Positions 9,061 through 18,442 of a stretch of DNA of 64,000 bases are shown in pieces. The position numbers were made by a program, and so were the translations under genes. Under the pieces are notes generated by a model. It saw only the letters and a program-made list of their open reading frames with translations, made no database searches and was not told where the DNA came from. Source of the DNA: Neotamlana laminarinivorans (GTDB lineage Bacteria > Bacteroidota > Bacteroidia > Flavobacteriales > Flavobacteriaceae); assembly GCF_020523925.1 (NCBI RefSeq), contig NZ_JAJAPW010000001.1, positions 434,001-498,000 on the forward strand. Reading direction: 5' to 3'. Position 1 is the stretch's first letter. Each line of letters opens with the position of its first letter.

Positions 9061-9702
9061 ATGGCAACAATAAGATTAGGAGATGTAGCTCCAGATTTTA
9101 GTGCAAATTCTACAGAAGGAAATATAAATTTTCATGAATGGTTAGGAACTAGTTGGGGGATTTTATTCTCGCATCCATCTGATTATACACCAGTATGTAC
9201 AACAGAATTAGGAACTGTTGCGAAATATAAAGACGAGTTTGATAAACGTAATGTTAAAGTTGTTGCGTTAAGTGTTGATGGATTAGAGTCGCACGCAGGA
9301 TGGGTAAAAGATATAAATGAAACCCAAAATACAACTGTAAATTTTCCTATTATAGCAGATGAAGATAAAAAAGTTTCAGAATTATACGATATGATTCACC
9401 CGAATGAAGACAGTAAATTAACCGTAAGATCGGTTTTTGTAATTGGTGATGATAAAAAAGTGAAGCTTATTATTACTTACCCTGCATCTACGGGTAGGAA
9501 TTTTGATGAACTTTTACGTGTTATTGATTCTTTGCAGTTAACAGCATATCACAAAGTGGCTACACCTGCAAACTGGAAACATGGTGAAGATGTAGTGGTT
9601 AGTCCTTCAATTTCAACAGAAGATGCTAAAAACATTTTTACAAAAGGTGTTGAAGAAGTAAAACCCTATTTAAGAATGACACCGCAGCCAAACTTAAATT
9701 AG
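9061..9702 (+). CDS. 1-Cys peroxiredoxin (Prx6 type)
   Basis: 213 residues. The active-site motif PVCTTE places the peroxidatic cysteine at residue 46, after the HPSDYTPV segment typical of the Prx6 group. Cys46 is the only cysteine in the whole protein, so no resolving cysteine exists and an external thiol must regenerate it. The longer C-terminal domain (ending LRMTPQPNLN) also fits Prx6 and not AhpC. It reduces hydrogen and organic peroxides in the cytosol. The upstream region carries a small palindrome CTACTAATTTAGTAG, but I cannot link it to a regulator. Confidence 0.93.
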   Translation: MATIRLGDVAPDFSANSTEGNINFHEWLGTSWGILFSHPSDYTPVCTTELGTVAKYKDEFDKRNVKVVALSVDGLESHAGWVKDINETQNTTVNFPIIADEDKKVSELYDMIHPNEDSKLTVRSVFVIGDDKKVKLIITYPASTGRNFDELLRVIDSLQLTAYHKVATPANWKHGEDVVVSPSISTEDAKNIFTKGVEEVKPYLRMTPQPNLN

Positions 9703-9735
9703 TTAAAAAGTATGTTAATAAATTTTGTTTACGTA

Positions 9736-9766
9736 TTGTTTAAAAAGTAACATTACACTATCTTTG
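9736..9766 (+). promoter_or_regulatory. promoter for the 57-residue membrane protein gene
   Basis: TTG at 9736-9738 and TATCTTTG at 9759-9766 are separated by 20 bases, a close match to the Bacteroidetes -33/-7 consensus. It lies 31 bases before the small gene's ATG. Confidence 0.65.
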
Positions 9767-9797
9767 CATTAATATTATTAATATACGCAAATAAATT

Positions 9798-9971
9798 ATG
9801 TTTGATTTTGACCAATATTTAGGCTTTTTAGCATTTTTAACCATTTTAACCATTGGGTTTTGGTTAATGATATTTTTAATAACTTTTGTAATTCCTTACT
9901 GGATTGGTGGGGCTTTAATTGAAAGACTTAAAGAAATTAAAGAAGAGAAAAAAGCAAAACGCTTAGGTTAA
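9798..9971 (+). CDS. small single-span membrane protein
   Basis: 57 residues, ATG at 9798 to TAA at 9969-9971. A hydrophobic helix covers about residues 8-38 and is followed by a strongly charged tail (ERLKEIKEEKKAKRLG). It has a good promoter of its own (TTG/TATCTTTG) and a strong terminator immediately after it, which together argue for a real gene. I do not recognise a family. The basic C-terminal tail suggests a cytoplasmic C-terminus and peripheral contacts with the membrane or a partner protein. Confidence 0.72.
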   Translation: MFDFDQYLGFLAFLTILTIGFWLMIFLITFVIPYWIGGALIERLKEIKEEKKAKRLG

Positions 9972-9990
9972 TTTCAACTTAAAAAAATAA

Positions 9991-10023
9991 AAAAAAGGAA
10001 GCTAAATTTAGCTTCCTTTTTTT
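9991..10023. terminator. bidirectional intrinsic terminator
   Basis: A perfect palindrome with stem GGAAGCTAAA/TTTAGCTTCC flanked by A- and T-tracts, located between the small membrane protein gene and the convergent barrel gene. Confidence 0.9.
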
Positions 10024-10043
10024 GTTTCTATCCTTTTTTAATT

Positions 10044-12569
10044 TTATCCTTCAAAATCGAAATCTTCATCGCCACCATTGTTGCGATTATTTTCGCCACG
10101 TTCGTTATGGCTTTTTAGTTGATTAAAGCGGTAACGAAATGATACGTTAATTTGGCGTTGTCTCCATTGCATCTCTTCGTAACTTGTATATGAATCTGTG
10201 AATACAGTAGATTTTCGTATTCTACTATTAAACAAATCTCTAACGTTTAAAGATATAGTTGCATTATTATTTAACACCTCTTTACTAAAAGCTAAATCTA
10301 GAGCAAATATACCTTCATTATCACTTTGTGCATCTTGACTTGGGCCTTTATAAAATGCATTAGTTTGCCAGTCTATTTTAGCAGGTAAAGTTACTTTACT
10401 ACTAAAACGCGCAAACCAGCTTGTGTTTTTTGCACTATAATCTACATCATTAAACTCTCCATCGGTTTCAAATTGATAAAAGTTAAAACTAGAGTTTAAA
10501 CGTATCCATTTTGCTGGATTGTATAATACACCTAATTCTGCGCCTGTACGATTATTTGTTGATAAATTAACAGGTATCGTTCTAATAATATCAATACCAT
10601 CGGATGTTTGTAAGCCTGTATTTTCTTGAATTCGCTCGAAAGAATCTGTTTCGTGTTGGTAATATACCGAAGTTGTTAAGGTTAATTTTTCCCAACGTTT
10701 TAAGTATCCTAAATCGAATGCACTTGCAAAAGCAGGTCGTAAGTTTGGATTACCTTGAAATACGTTTGTTCGGCTAGATCTTGATGGAAACGGATTTATA
10801 AACCAACCACGTGGTCTGTTAATTCTTCGGTTATAACCAAATGTTATACTTTCTTCGGCATCTTCATCATTTTTCGATAAGCTATAAATAACGTTTAAAG
10901 TAGGGAATAGGCCTAAATAATTATTATCGAAAGTGGTTTGAATTGGAAAACCATATGATTCTTCTAATTCTTCTGCAGTTAATCTCGAATCTATATCACC
11001 TTTTAATTGCGTGTTTTCTAAGCGTAGGCCAAGTAAAAACGAAAATTTATTGAATTTTGTTCCGTATTGGGTATAAACTGCATTTACATTTTCGGTATAA
11101 TCAAAAACATTTGATAATGTATCGTTAACAAATAAACTACCAGAATCTAAATCTTCTTGTTCTAATAAATAATCGGTTACAGAGTTTTCAAAATTTCCAC
11201 GATATCCGGCTTCAAATCTTCCATTATCTCCAAGGGGTAACACATAGTCTACTTGAAATAAAGATTCGCTATCTTCTTCTTCTTGAGTAACGTTTTCAAT
11301 TTGAAATCCTTCTGGATCGGTTTGATAAGTGTAATTATAATCTTCATTATAAAAAGTAAGTTGATCACTTTTACCTGTTTCAATTTGTATGTCGGCAGTT
11401 AATTCATGTCCAGAATCATCGAATTTAGTAATGTAATTTAATGCAAATTGAAAATTATTACCATCTTCGGTTTCTTTTTCAATTCTCTCGGTTTGTTCAA
11501 CAAAGCTTTCGTTAATAAATCTATCACTTATATTTATTCCAGTATCTTCATCTTTTCCGTTTCTATAAAAAAATGTTCCTGTTAATGAGGTTTTATCAGA
11601 AAGGAAATATTCCATTCCTAGACTTCCATTAAAATTTTTATTAATTCGTTCTACTTCTTCATCTTCACGAACTCTGTCTATTTCATCATCTTCGGTATCA
11701 AAATAATCGGTATCACTAAAACTATTTCTTGGTGCATCAAAATAGCGGTATCCTAAGTTGGTAAACAAATTAAATTTTTCGGTTCTATAATTTAAATTTG
11801 TAGATAGGCCTAAATTATCAGGGTTTCCAAGTGTTAAATTTACAGAGCCATTAAACCCTAAAGTTTCTTGTTGACGTAAAATTATATTTAAAATACCTGC
11901 GGTTCCTTCGGCATCATATCTTGCAGAAGGTGATGTTATAACTTCTACACGTTCTATAGCTTCGGCAGGTAGTTGACTTAACACATTGGTATCTCCAAAA
12001 CCAGCCATGGCAGATGGTTTGCCATTTATTAAAATTTTTACATTTTCATTTCCGCGTAGGCTTATTGCGCCTTCAACATCTACAGAAACAGATGGTACGT
12101 TATTTAAGGCATCGCTAACTGTACCGCCTGCTGTGGTTAAATCTTTACCTATATTGTAAACTTTTTTATCAAGTTTAATTTCAACAGTTGTTTTTTCTGC
12201 TATAATTTGTACGGCATCTAATGTAGCTAAATCCAGATCCATTGCAATGGTTCCTAAATTTTCGCTTTTAGTTAGGTTTTTATCTGTGTAAGAAATAGTT
12301 TTATAAGAAATGTATTCAATAGAAATATTGTAAACACCTGGCTTAACTTCAACATTAAAATTACCGTTAATATCTGTAATGCCTCCGCTAATAATTTTGT
12401 TTTCTGCTTTACTAAAAATAGATATTGACGCGTATTCAAGAGGATCTTGAGTTTCTGCATCAATAATTTTACCTTTAAGGGTAACTTCTTTTTCGTAATT
12501 TCTTGATTGTGAGTAGTTTTTAGAAATAAATAAAAAAGGAATAATAAGAGTAATTATAAATTTGCTCAT
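10044..12569 (-). CDS. TonB-dependent-receptor-like outer-membrane beta-barrel protein
   Basis: 841 residues. A signal peptide ends near residue 21 (KNYSQS). Next is a CarboxypepD_reg-like domain (about 28-110, LKGKIIDAETQDPLEYASI), a plug domain (about 125-235, with SDALNNVPSVSVD and LRGNENVKILINGKPS), and a long barrel. It belongs to the outer-membrane beta-barrel family common in Bacteroidota and is likely to transport or bind a ligand at the outer membrane. No SusD partner is adjacent, so it is not a Sus-type glycan system. After the last strand (INVSFRYRFNQ) there is an unusual ~23-residue Asn/acidic tail. The cargo is unknown. Confidence 0.88.
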   Translation of the reverse strand: MSKFIITLIIPFLFISKNYSQSRNYEKEVTLKGKIIDAETQDPLEYASISIFSKAENKIISGGITDINGNFNVEVKPGVYNISIEYISYKTISYTDKNLTKSENLGTIAMDLDLATLDAVQIIAEKTTVEIKLDKKVYNIGKDLTTAGGTVSDALNNVPSVSVDVEGAISLRGNENVKILINGKPSAMAGFGDTNVLSQLPAEAIERVEVITSPSARYDAEGTAGILNIILRQQETLGFNGSVNLTLGNPDNLGLSTNLNYRTEKFNLFTNLGYRYFDAPRNSFSDTDYFDTEDDEIDRVREDEEVERINKNFNGSLGMEYFLSDKTSLTGTFFYRNGKDEDTGINISDRFINESFVEQTERIEKETEDGNNFQFALNYITKFDDSGHELTADIQIETGKSDQLTFYNEDYNYTYQTDPEGFQIENVTQEEEDSESLFQVDYVLPLGDNGRFEAGYRGNFENSVTDYLLEQEDLDSGSLFVNDTLSNVFDYTENVNAVYTQYGTKFNKFSFLLGLRLENTQLKGDIDSRLTAEELEESYGFPIQTTFDNNYLGLFPTLNVIYSLSKNDEDAEESITFGYNRRINRPRGWFINPFPSRSSRTNVFQGNPNLRPAFASAFDLGYLKRWEKLTLTTSVYYQHETDSFERIQENTGLQTSDGIDIIRTIPVNLSTNNRTGAELGVLYNPAKWIRLNSSFNFYQFETDGEFNDVDYSAKNTSWFARFSSKVTLPAKIDWQTNAFYKGPSQDAQSDNEGIFALDLAFSKEVLNNNATISLNVRDLFNSRIRKSTVFTDSYTSYEEMQWRQRQINVSFRYRFNQLKSHNERGENNRNNGGDEDFDFEG

Positions 12570-12600
12570 CTAAAAAATAATGTTGGTTTGTTTTAGATTG

Positions 12601-12608
12601 CAAAAATA
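12601..12608 (-). promoter_or_regulatory. -7 box for the barrel gene
   Basis: Minus-strand TATTTTTG matches TAnnTTTG and lies 31 bases upstream of the ATG. The -33 element is not obvious. Confidence 0.4.
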
Positions 12609-12662
12609 GAATATGCTTTAGGCTTTTCTGGTTAAAATTGTGTTAATACGAATTTATATAAG

Positions 12663-13004
12663 TTAAATGATTTGTTTTATAAGTTCTGGTGGCCTACCTA
12701 TTACAGCTTTATTGCCGTTTATTACTATTGGACTTTTTATTATAACAGGGTAGTGGAGCATAATTTTAATTAGCTCGTCATCATTTAAATCTAGAAACTG
12801 AAGTAATGTTTTGTATATAGTATGCCCTAGCTTAATTAAGTCGATAGGTTTACAACCTAAAATAGAAATAATTCTTCTCAATTCATTTTCGGTAACATCC
12901 AAACCGTGATGAGATATTTCGTTAATTTGATTGCAATCTGTTTCTAAAATTTTAATACATTTTTTTGCAGCTCTACATCTTGGGTGTTGGTAAATTACAA
13001 TCAT
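12663..13004 (-). CDS. ArsC-family protein, divergent paralogue
   Basis: 113 residues with the thioredoxin-like ArsC/Spx fold. The N-terminal Cys10 is kept (QHPRCRAAK). Of the three arginines that bind the oxyanion in classical glutaredoxin-dependent arsenate reductase, only the one in the C-terminal GRPPE motif remains. The position held by Arg in the neighbouring copy's LVRKNEAI is Lys (LIKLGHTI), and the RPIV motif has become SPIV. Arsenate reduction is therefore doubtful. It lies 54 bases downstream of a closely related gene, so a tandem duplication is likely. Confidence 0.8.
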   Translation of the reverse strand: MIVIYQHPRCRAAKKCIKILETDCNQINEISHHGLDVTENELRRIISILGCKPIDLIKLGHTIYKTLLQFLDLNDDELIKIMLHYPVIIKSPIVINGNKAVIGRPPELIKQII

Positions 13005-13058
13005 AACACTTGTTTTGTTTATAAGTGGTATGTTAAAAAGTATCCTTACAGTTGTTTC

Positions 13059-13400
13059 CTAAATTATAGTTGAAATATTTTCAGGTGGTCGACCAACTAC
13101 AGCTTTTTTACCATTTATTACTATTGGGCGCTCTATTAACTTAGGGAATTTTGCTAATGCCGATATAATTTCTGAATCTGATAATTCTTTATCCTTAAAG
13201 TTTTCTTTCCAAATGGCTTCGTTTTTTCTAACCAATTCTAAAGGTTTTATACCTAATAATTCAATAATTTCCTTTAATTTTTCTTCGGAAGGTGTATCTT
13301 CTAAATATTTTACAACTTTAAATTCTTTACCAGATTCTTCAAGTATTTGTAATCCTTCTCTAGATTTTCTGCAACGATTATTATGGTAAATGGTTATCAT
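13059..13400 (-). CDS. ArsC-family reductase (arsenate reductase-like)
   Basis: 113 residues, ArsC/Spx fold. The catalytic Cys10 stands in HNNRCRKSR, and the three conserved arginine positions are filled: LVRKNE, ERPIV and GRPPE. Proteins of this kind reduce arsenate with glutaredoxin, but the short ~113-residue Bacteroidota forms sit in housekeeping settings and not in ars operons, so the physiological substrate is uncertain. The start is 3 bases after the HAD phosphatase stop, so the two are co-transcribed downstream of prfB. No ars transporter or ArsR regulator is visible nearby. Confidence 0.86.
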   Translation of the reverse strand: MITIYHNNRCRKSREGLQILEESGKEFKVVKYLEDTPSEEKLKEIIELLGIKPLELVRKNEAIWKENFKDKELSDSEIISALAKFPKLIERPIVINGKKAVVGRPPENISTII

Positions 13401-13403
13401 AAA

Positions 13404-14024
13404 TTAATTAATGTTTATGTTGTAATCTTTTAATTGTTCTATTAATAATTCGGGAGATTCAAAGCGAATGCCATTAATTCCTAGTTTATTGGCAGCTTCT
13501 ATGTTGCGCAAGTTATCGTCTATAAAAATGGCGTTTTCGGCAGTAATATTATAACGTTCTAAGGTTAAATTGTAAATCTCATCGAAAGGTTTTCTTGTGT
13601 TTTCATCTCCTGAAACAACAATGCCTTCGAACCATTTTAAAAATTCGAAGCGTTGAAGAGCTATTGGAAATAATTCTGAACTCCAATTGGTTAATGCAAC
13701 TACTTTATAATTGGTGTTTTTAACAAAATAATCTAAAATTTTTACAGTGCCTTCAATCGGACCAAGTAGCATTTCTTCCCAACGACCGTAATATTGTAAA
13801 ATTTCGGTTTTGTATTCTGGGTACTTTTCAGTTAAAACTTTGTTAGCTTCTTCTATGGTTCGCCCAGCGTCTTGCTCTTCGTTCCAATCTAAAGTGCAAA
13901 TATTTTGTATAAACCATTTCGCTTTTTCAGCATCACCATTAAATACATCAGTAAATAAATGTTCTGGACTCCAGTTTACTAAAACACCACCAAGATCGAA
14001 TATTATTGCGTTTATATCTTTCAT
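13404..14024 (-). CDS. HAD-family phosphatase (YihX-like)
   Basis: 206 residues. HAD motif I is [12 protein letters not shown] with nucleophile Asp10; motif II Thr/Ser lies in VVALTNWSS; motif III Lys is in TRKPFDEIY; motif IV is [10 protein letters not shown]. The DxGG form of motif I is typical of the YihX/haloacid-dehalogenase-like group, which includes sugar-phosphate phosphatases. The substrate is unknown. Its ATG overlaps the prfB stop by four bases (ATGA at 14021-14024), indicating translational coupling with prfB. Confidence 0.88.
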   Translation of the reverse strand: MKDINAIIFDLGGVLVNWSPEHLFTDVFNGDAEKAKWFIQNICTLDWNEEQDAGRTIEEANKVLTEKYPEYKTEILQYYGRWEEMLLGPIEGTVKILDYFVKNTNYKVVALTNWSSELFPIALQRFEFLKWFEGIVVSGDENTRKPFDEIYNLTLERYNITAENAIFIDDNLRNIEAANKLGINGIRFESPELLIEQLKDYNININ

Positions 14025-15131
14025 AATTGATTATTGTCTTCTGTTTTTTGCCCCATTAGCATTAAATACGATTTTAAAAAGGCATCTATATTACCATCCA
14101 TTACAGCATCAACATTCCCAGTTTCAAAACCAGAACGAACGTCTTTTACTAGTTTATAAGGATGCATAACGTAGTTTCTAATTTGGCTACCCCATTCAAT
14201 TTTCATTTTACCAGCTTCAATATCTTCACGTTGTGCTAGTTGTTTTTGTAGCTCGATCTCATATAATTGAGATTTAAGCATTTGCATAGCTCTAGAACGG
14301 TTATCGTGTTGCGATCGGGTTTCTGAACATGAAATTTGAATACCTGTTGGTTTGTGAGTAAGTTGTACTTTTGTTTCAACCTTATTTACATTTTGACCAC
14401 CAGCGCCACTTGAACGTGCCGTTGTTATTTCAATGTCTGCAGGGTTTATTTCAATTTCAATAGTATCATCAACCAATGGGTAAACGTAAACCGAAGCAAA
14501 ACTAGTATGGCGTTTTGCATTACTATCAAAAGGAGAAATTCGCACTAAACGATGTACGCCATTTTCACCTTTTAACCAACCAAAAGCAAAATCGCCTTCA
14601 ATTTCTAAGGTTACGGTTTTAATACCAGCAACATCGCCTTCTTGAAAGTTGAGTTCTTTTACTTTAAAACCGCTTTTTTCGGCATACATTAAATACATGC
14701 GCATTAGCATACTTGCCCAGTCGCAACTTTCTGTACCGCCAGCACCAGCAGTTATTTGTAAAACGGCACTTAAGCTATCGCCTTCATCAGAAAGCATATT
14801 TTTAAACTCTAGTTTTTCAATAGTTTCTAGAGCTTTTTGGTAGCGTGTTTCAACATCTTCGGCAGTAGCTTCGTCTTCTTTGTAAAATTCGTAAATTACC
14901 TCTAAATCTTCAACTAAGGTTTTGGAGGTTTCGTAGTCTTTCACCCAACTTTTCTTTTCACGAAGTGATTTCATAACCAATTCGGCTTGCTTCGAATCGT
15001 TCCAAAAATTAGGATCGAAGGTTTGTTCTTCTTCGTTTTGTATTTCTATAAGTTTGGCTTCTATGTCAAAGATAGTGCCTAAGTTTGTCAAGGCGGGTAT
15101 TAAGATCTTTTACTTGATCGAGTGTAATCAT
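14021..15131 (-). CDS. prfB: peptide chain release factor 2, expressed through a programmed +1 frameshift
   Basis: RF2 ends translation at UGA and UAA. The domains are complete: the SPF stop-codon recognition tripeptide (RISPFDSN) and the GGQ peptidyl-tRNA hydrolysis motif (GAGGQNVNK). The gene starts at ATG 15131 and encodes 21 residues ending LDKLRHYL, then meets an in-frame TGA at 15068-15066 in the context CTT TGA C. A +1 shift gives Asp and continues in frame (DIEAKLIEI) to 14021, total ~369 residues. The AGG codon two codons before CTT sits where E. coli has its stimulatory Shine-Dalgarno. RF2 shortage thus promotes its own synthesis. It is first in an operon with the HAD and ArsC genes. 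Confidence 0.95.
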
Positions 15132-15266
15132 TTTAAAATATTTTAGGCGAAATTAATATAAATATAGTTTTTTATAAAAGGATTATTTAATAATCTCATA
15201 AATATATATATGCCATTGTTTTAATAAGAGATATTGCATAAATTTAAAATCTTATATATCCAATTT

Positions 15267-17660
15267 ATGAAACAGCTTTCCTTTTTACTTTTTGTCTTTT
15301 TTCTGCCTTTTTATATCTTTTCTCAAAGCATAAACTTAGATGAAACTAAAGCTTACAATGGGTATTTTAATTTTTATTACAACGAGGATACTGATAAAAT
15401 TTATTTAGAAGTTAAAACCTTAAATGAACCTTTTTTATATGTTAACTCGTTAGCTACAGGAGTTGGATCTAACGATATTGGATTAGATAGAGGCCAATTA
15501 GGAGATGAACGTGTAGTTGAGTTTAAAAAAGCAGGTAATAAATTGTTATTAATTCAGCCAAATTTAAAATTTAGAGGCATTACAGATAATGAATTGGAAA
15601 AGAAAAGTATTGAGGAAGCCTTTGCTAAGTCTGTACTTTATGGTTTTAAAATTGTTAAAACTACTAATAAATCTTATATAATTGACATAACTTCTTTTCT
15701 ATTGCAAGATGCACATGGTGTAGCAAACCGATTAAAGTCGCAAGGAAATTATAAGTTAGATGTTAGCAAAAGTGCTTTAGCTTTAGAGCGCACAAGAGCT
15801 TTTCCTAATAACATTGAATTTGAAGCGATGCTAACCTTTAAAGGAGATGCTAAAGGTAAATATATAAAAAGTGTGGTTCCTACAGCATCTTTAGTTAGTG
15901 TAATTCAACACCATAGTTTTATTAAATTACCAGATAATGACTATAAAAAACGTGAGTTTGATGTAAGGAGCGGGGCAATTTCAATTTCGTATTTAGATTA
16001 TGCAACACCTGTACAAGAGCCAATTAATAAGCGTTATATAATAAGACATAGGTTAGAAAAGAAAAAACCAAATTCTGCAATTTCTGAAGCTAAAGAACCT
16101 ATAATTTATTATTTAGATTCAGGAACTCCAGAACCAATAAAATCTGCGCTTTTAGAAGGTGCAAGTTGGTGGAATGAAGCTTTTGAAGCTATCGGGTTTA
16201 AAAATGCATTTCAAGTAAAAATGTTACCAGAAGGAGCAGACCCTATGGATTGCAGATACAACGTTATTCAATGGGTACATCGTGCTACAAGAGGATGGAG
16301 TTACGGCGCGAGTGTTGTAGACCCAAGAACAGGAGAAATTATTAAAGGACATGTAAGTTTAGGGAGCTTAAGAATTCGTCAAGATTTTTTAATTGCGCAA
16401 GCGTTGTCTAATAAACCTTTTGCAGAACGCGATGATAATTATGAAGCTATGCTAAATATGGCTCTTGCCAGAATTAGACAATTAAGTGCGCACGAAGTAG
16501 GGCATACACTTGGTTTTGCTCACAATTTTGCAGCTAGTACTAATAATAAAGCTTCAGTTATGGATTATCCGCATCCAAGTTTTACCTTAAAAAATGGAAA
16601 CATTGATTTTAGTAATGCATATGCAAAAGGTATTGGTGAATGGGATAAAGTTACCACAGCGTATAGTTATTCTGAATTTTCAAATAAAACTAATGAAAAA
16701 GAGGCTTTAAATACTATTTTAACCCAAGCAACAAATAAGAATTTACAATTTATATCAGATTATGATGCGCGCGCCAAAGGTGGAGCTCATGCTTTTGCAC
16801 ATTTATGGGATAATGGAAAAACTATTGTAGATGAATTAAATAATATTTTGAATATTAGAGAAACTGCAATTAAAAACTTTTCTAAAGACAACATACGTGC
16901 TAATGAGCCTTATAGCCTTCTTGAAGATGTTTTTGTACCATTATATTTTTTACACAGATACCAAACCGAAGCTACAACAAAAATAATAGGGGGCTTAAAT
17001 TATAATTATGCTACAAAAAACGATAACCAATTAATTGTTGAAACAATTGATTATAGCAAACAAAAAGAAGCGTTAAATGTTTTATTAAAAACTATTGATG
17101 CCGAAGTACTAGCAATTCCTAAAGATAAATTAGGTTTGTTCCCACCAAGAGCTTTCCGTTATAACAGAACTAGAGAATCTTTTAAAAGTAGAACAGGAGT
17201 GGCTTTTGATGCATTAAGTGCCTCGGCTACAGCTAGCGAATTTACTTTAGGGTTTTTATTGCATCCAGAAAGAGTTAACAGGTTAATTCAGCAAAAAAGT
17301 TTAAATAGTTCGCAATTAGGATTACAAGAAGTTTTAAATGCCATAACAGAAAATACATTTTATAAAAACCACAATAGTAGCTATTTAACAGAGGTACAAC
17401 AAATGATTAATTTAAATTATTTAGAACAACTTTTTAATTTAGCAAACAATGAAGCCTGCTTTTTTCAAGTAAAAGCTATTGTAAATAATACGCTAGATGA
17501 ATTGTATCAGGAATTAGGAAGCGATATTTATGCCAAAGAATACAAACGTTTAATAGAACAATTTAAAAAGAATCCTGAGTTGTTTAAAGAAGATAAAGCA
17601 CCTAAAATTCCTGATGGATCTCCCATAGGAACAGATGCTTGCAACTATCAAGAATATTAA
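15267..17660 (+). CDS. exported zinc-dependent metalloprotease (DUF5117-type)
   Basis: 797 residues. The ATG at 15267 gives a clean signal peptide (MKQLSFLLFVFFLPFYIFSQS); an in-frame TTG at 15234 would bury it and is rejected. The metzincin-type zinc site HEVGHTLGFAH covers His409, Glu410, His413 and His419, with Met in the VMDYPHP turn shortly after. The surrounding sequence resembles the large Bacteroidota metalloproteases annotated with DUF5117/DUF5118 domains. It probably acts in the periplasm or at the cell surface; the substrate is unknown. No type IX secretion C-terminal domain is apparent. Confidence 0.87.
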   Translation: MKQLSFLLFVFFLPFYIFSQSINLDETKAYNGYFNFYYNEDTDKIYLEVKTLNEPFLYVNSLATGVGSNDIGLDRGQLGDERVVEFKKAGNKLLLIQPNLKFRGITDNELEKKSIEEAFAKSVLYGFKIVKTTNKSYIIDITSFLLQDAHGVANRLKSQGNYKLDVSKSALALERTRAFPNNIEFEAMLTFKGDAKGKYIKSVVPTASLVSVIQHHSFIKLPDNDYKKREFDVRSGAISISYLDYATPVQEPINKRYIIRHRLEKKKPNSAISEAKEPIIYYLDSGTPEPIKSALLEGASWWNEAFEAIGFKNAFQVKMLPEGADPMDCRYNVIQWVHRATRGWSYGASVVDPRTGEIIKGHVSLGSLRIRQDFLIAQALSNKPFAERDDNYEAMLNMALARIRQLSAHEVGHTLGFAHNFAASTNNKASVMDYPHPSFTLKNGNIDFSNAYAKGIGEWDKVTTAYSYSEFSNKTNEKEALNTILTQATNKNLQFISDYDARAKGGAHAFAHLWDNGKTIVDELNNILNIRETAIKNFSKDNIRANEPYSLLEDVFVPLYFLHRYQTEATTKIIGGLNYNYATKNDNQLIVETIDYSKQKEALNVLLKTIDAEVLAIPKDKLGLFPPRAFRYNRTRESFKSRTGVAFDALSASATASEFTLGFLLHPERVNRLIQQKSLNSSQLGLQEVLNAITENTFYKNHNSSYLTEVQQMINLNYLEQLFNLANNEACFFQVKAIVNNTLDELYQELGSDIYAKEYKRLIEQFKKNPELFKEDKAPKIPDGSPIGTDACNYQEY

Positions 17661-17666
17661 TAATAG

Positions 17667-18431
17667 TTATTGTTGCTGTTGCGAATATTGATTGAGTTTT
17701 TCATCAGGTAAATTATAAAATATTGCAGCAATACAATCTGTTTCATTTATTCCATCAGCAACTTTTATATATTGATAATTTATTAAGCAATTATTTATAA
17801 TATCAAAACCAATCCAGCCAATATTATAAATATAACATTCTACCCAATTATGCCATTGAGATATGTGTTTTCTGGACATTAAATAACCAGAAACAAACCT
17901 AGTAGGAACTTGATTTAACTTTGAGAAATAACAGAATTTATCGAGTTTGTTTTCTAATTGTTTAGATTGATTTACATATTTCATTAAAACTTTCAAGTTT
18001 TTAAAAATGGAAAGTTTATTATTAAAGACAAAAAATGTTGCAGAATTGTAATTAATTGAAGAACCAGGGTTTAAATACACATCATAGGTGTTTTTTATAA
18101 CTTTTGTGATTGCTTTTGAACTATTAAAAAACAGCTTTAATTTATTTAAAAAACTGTTTTTTAGCGATTTAACAAAATTAACTTCAACAATAAATTTAGA
18201 ATCAAATTTTATAAAACCAATCATTTTTTTTGGCTTAACGGTAATTATCCTGTAGTTAAAATTATTGTTTTGTTCATCTATAATTGCAGGGATATTCGTG
18301 CGGTAATTACTTGAAATTAATTTTTGTGAATTGTTATTTGTAGGCGTTACTAAAAACAGCCAAGTAGCACTTGTAACAGGCTGCTTGAATTTTTTTGTAT
18401 AAGAGTATGTTATGGTGTAAAGCTTTTTCAC
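17667..18431 (-). CDS. transglutaminase-like protein lacking the expected catalytic Cys
   Basis: 254 residues with the Bact_transglu_N layout at the start (LYTITYSYTKKFKQPVTSATW) and a transglutaminase-like core (VPTRFVSGYL, then WHNWVECY and GWIGFDIIN). The His (HNW) and Asp (GFD) of the triad are present. The usual GVCxDFAH segment, 17 residues before the conserved Pro, aligns with KQLENKLD, which has Leu in place of the nucleophilic Cys; the only nearby Cys is eight residues later. It is the last gene of the ATP-grasp/alpha-E operon, where transglutaminase-like proteins are standard partners. It may be catalytically dead or use another mechanism. Confidence 0.8.
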   Translation of the reverse strand: MKKLYTITYSYTKKFKQPVTSATWLFLVTPTNNNSQKLISSNYRTNIPAIIDEQNNNFNYRIITVKPKKMIGFIKFDSKFIVEVNFVKSLKNSFLNKLKLFFNSSKAITKVIKNTYDVYLNPGSSINYNSATFFVFNNKLSIFKNLKVLMKYVNQSKQLENKLDKFCYFSKLNQVPTRFVSGYLMSRKHISQWHNWVECYIYNIGWIGFDIINNCLINYQYIKVADGINETDCIAAIFYNLPDEKLNQYSQQQQ

Positions 18432-18442
18432 ACCTAGTAGTT

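Noticed and set aside
10044-12569. SusC/SusD-type polysaccharide utilisation locus
   Set aside because: No SusD-like lipoprotein, glycoside hydrolase or sensor is adjacent to either large barrel gene.
12663-13400. Arsenic resistance operon
   Set aside because: No ArsR, ArsB/Acr3 or ArsM is nearby; the two genes belong to the prfB-HAD operon.
15068-15091. TTG at 15091 as the prfB start
   Set aside because: It lies in the +1 frame next to the programmed frameshift site; the natural start is the ATG at 15131 in the zero frame.
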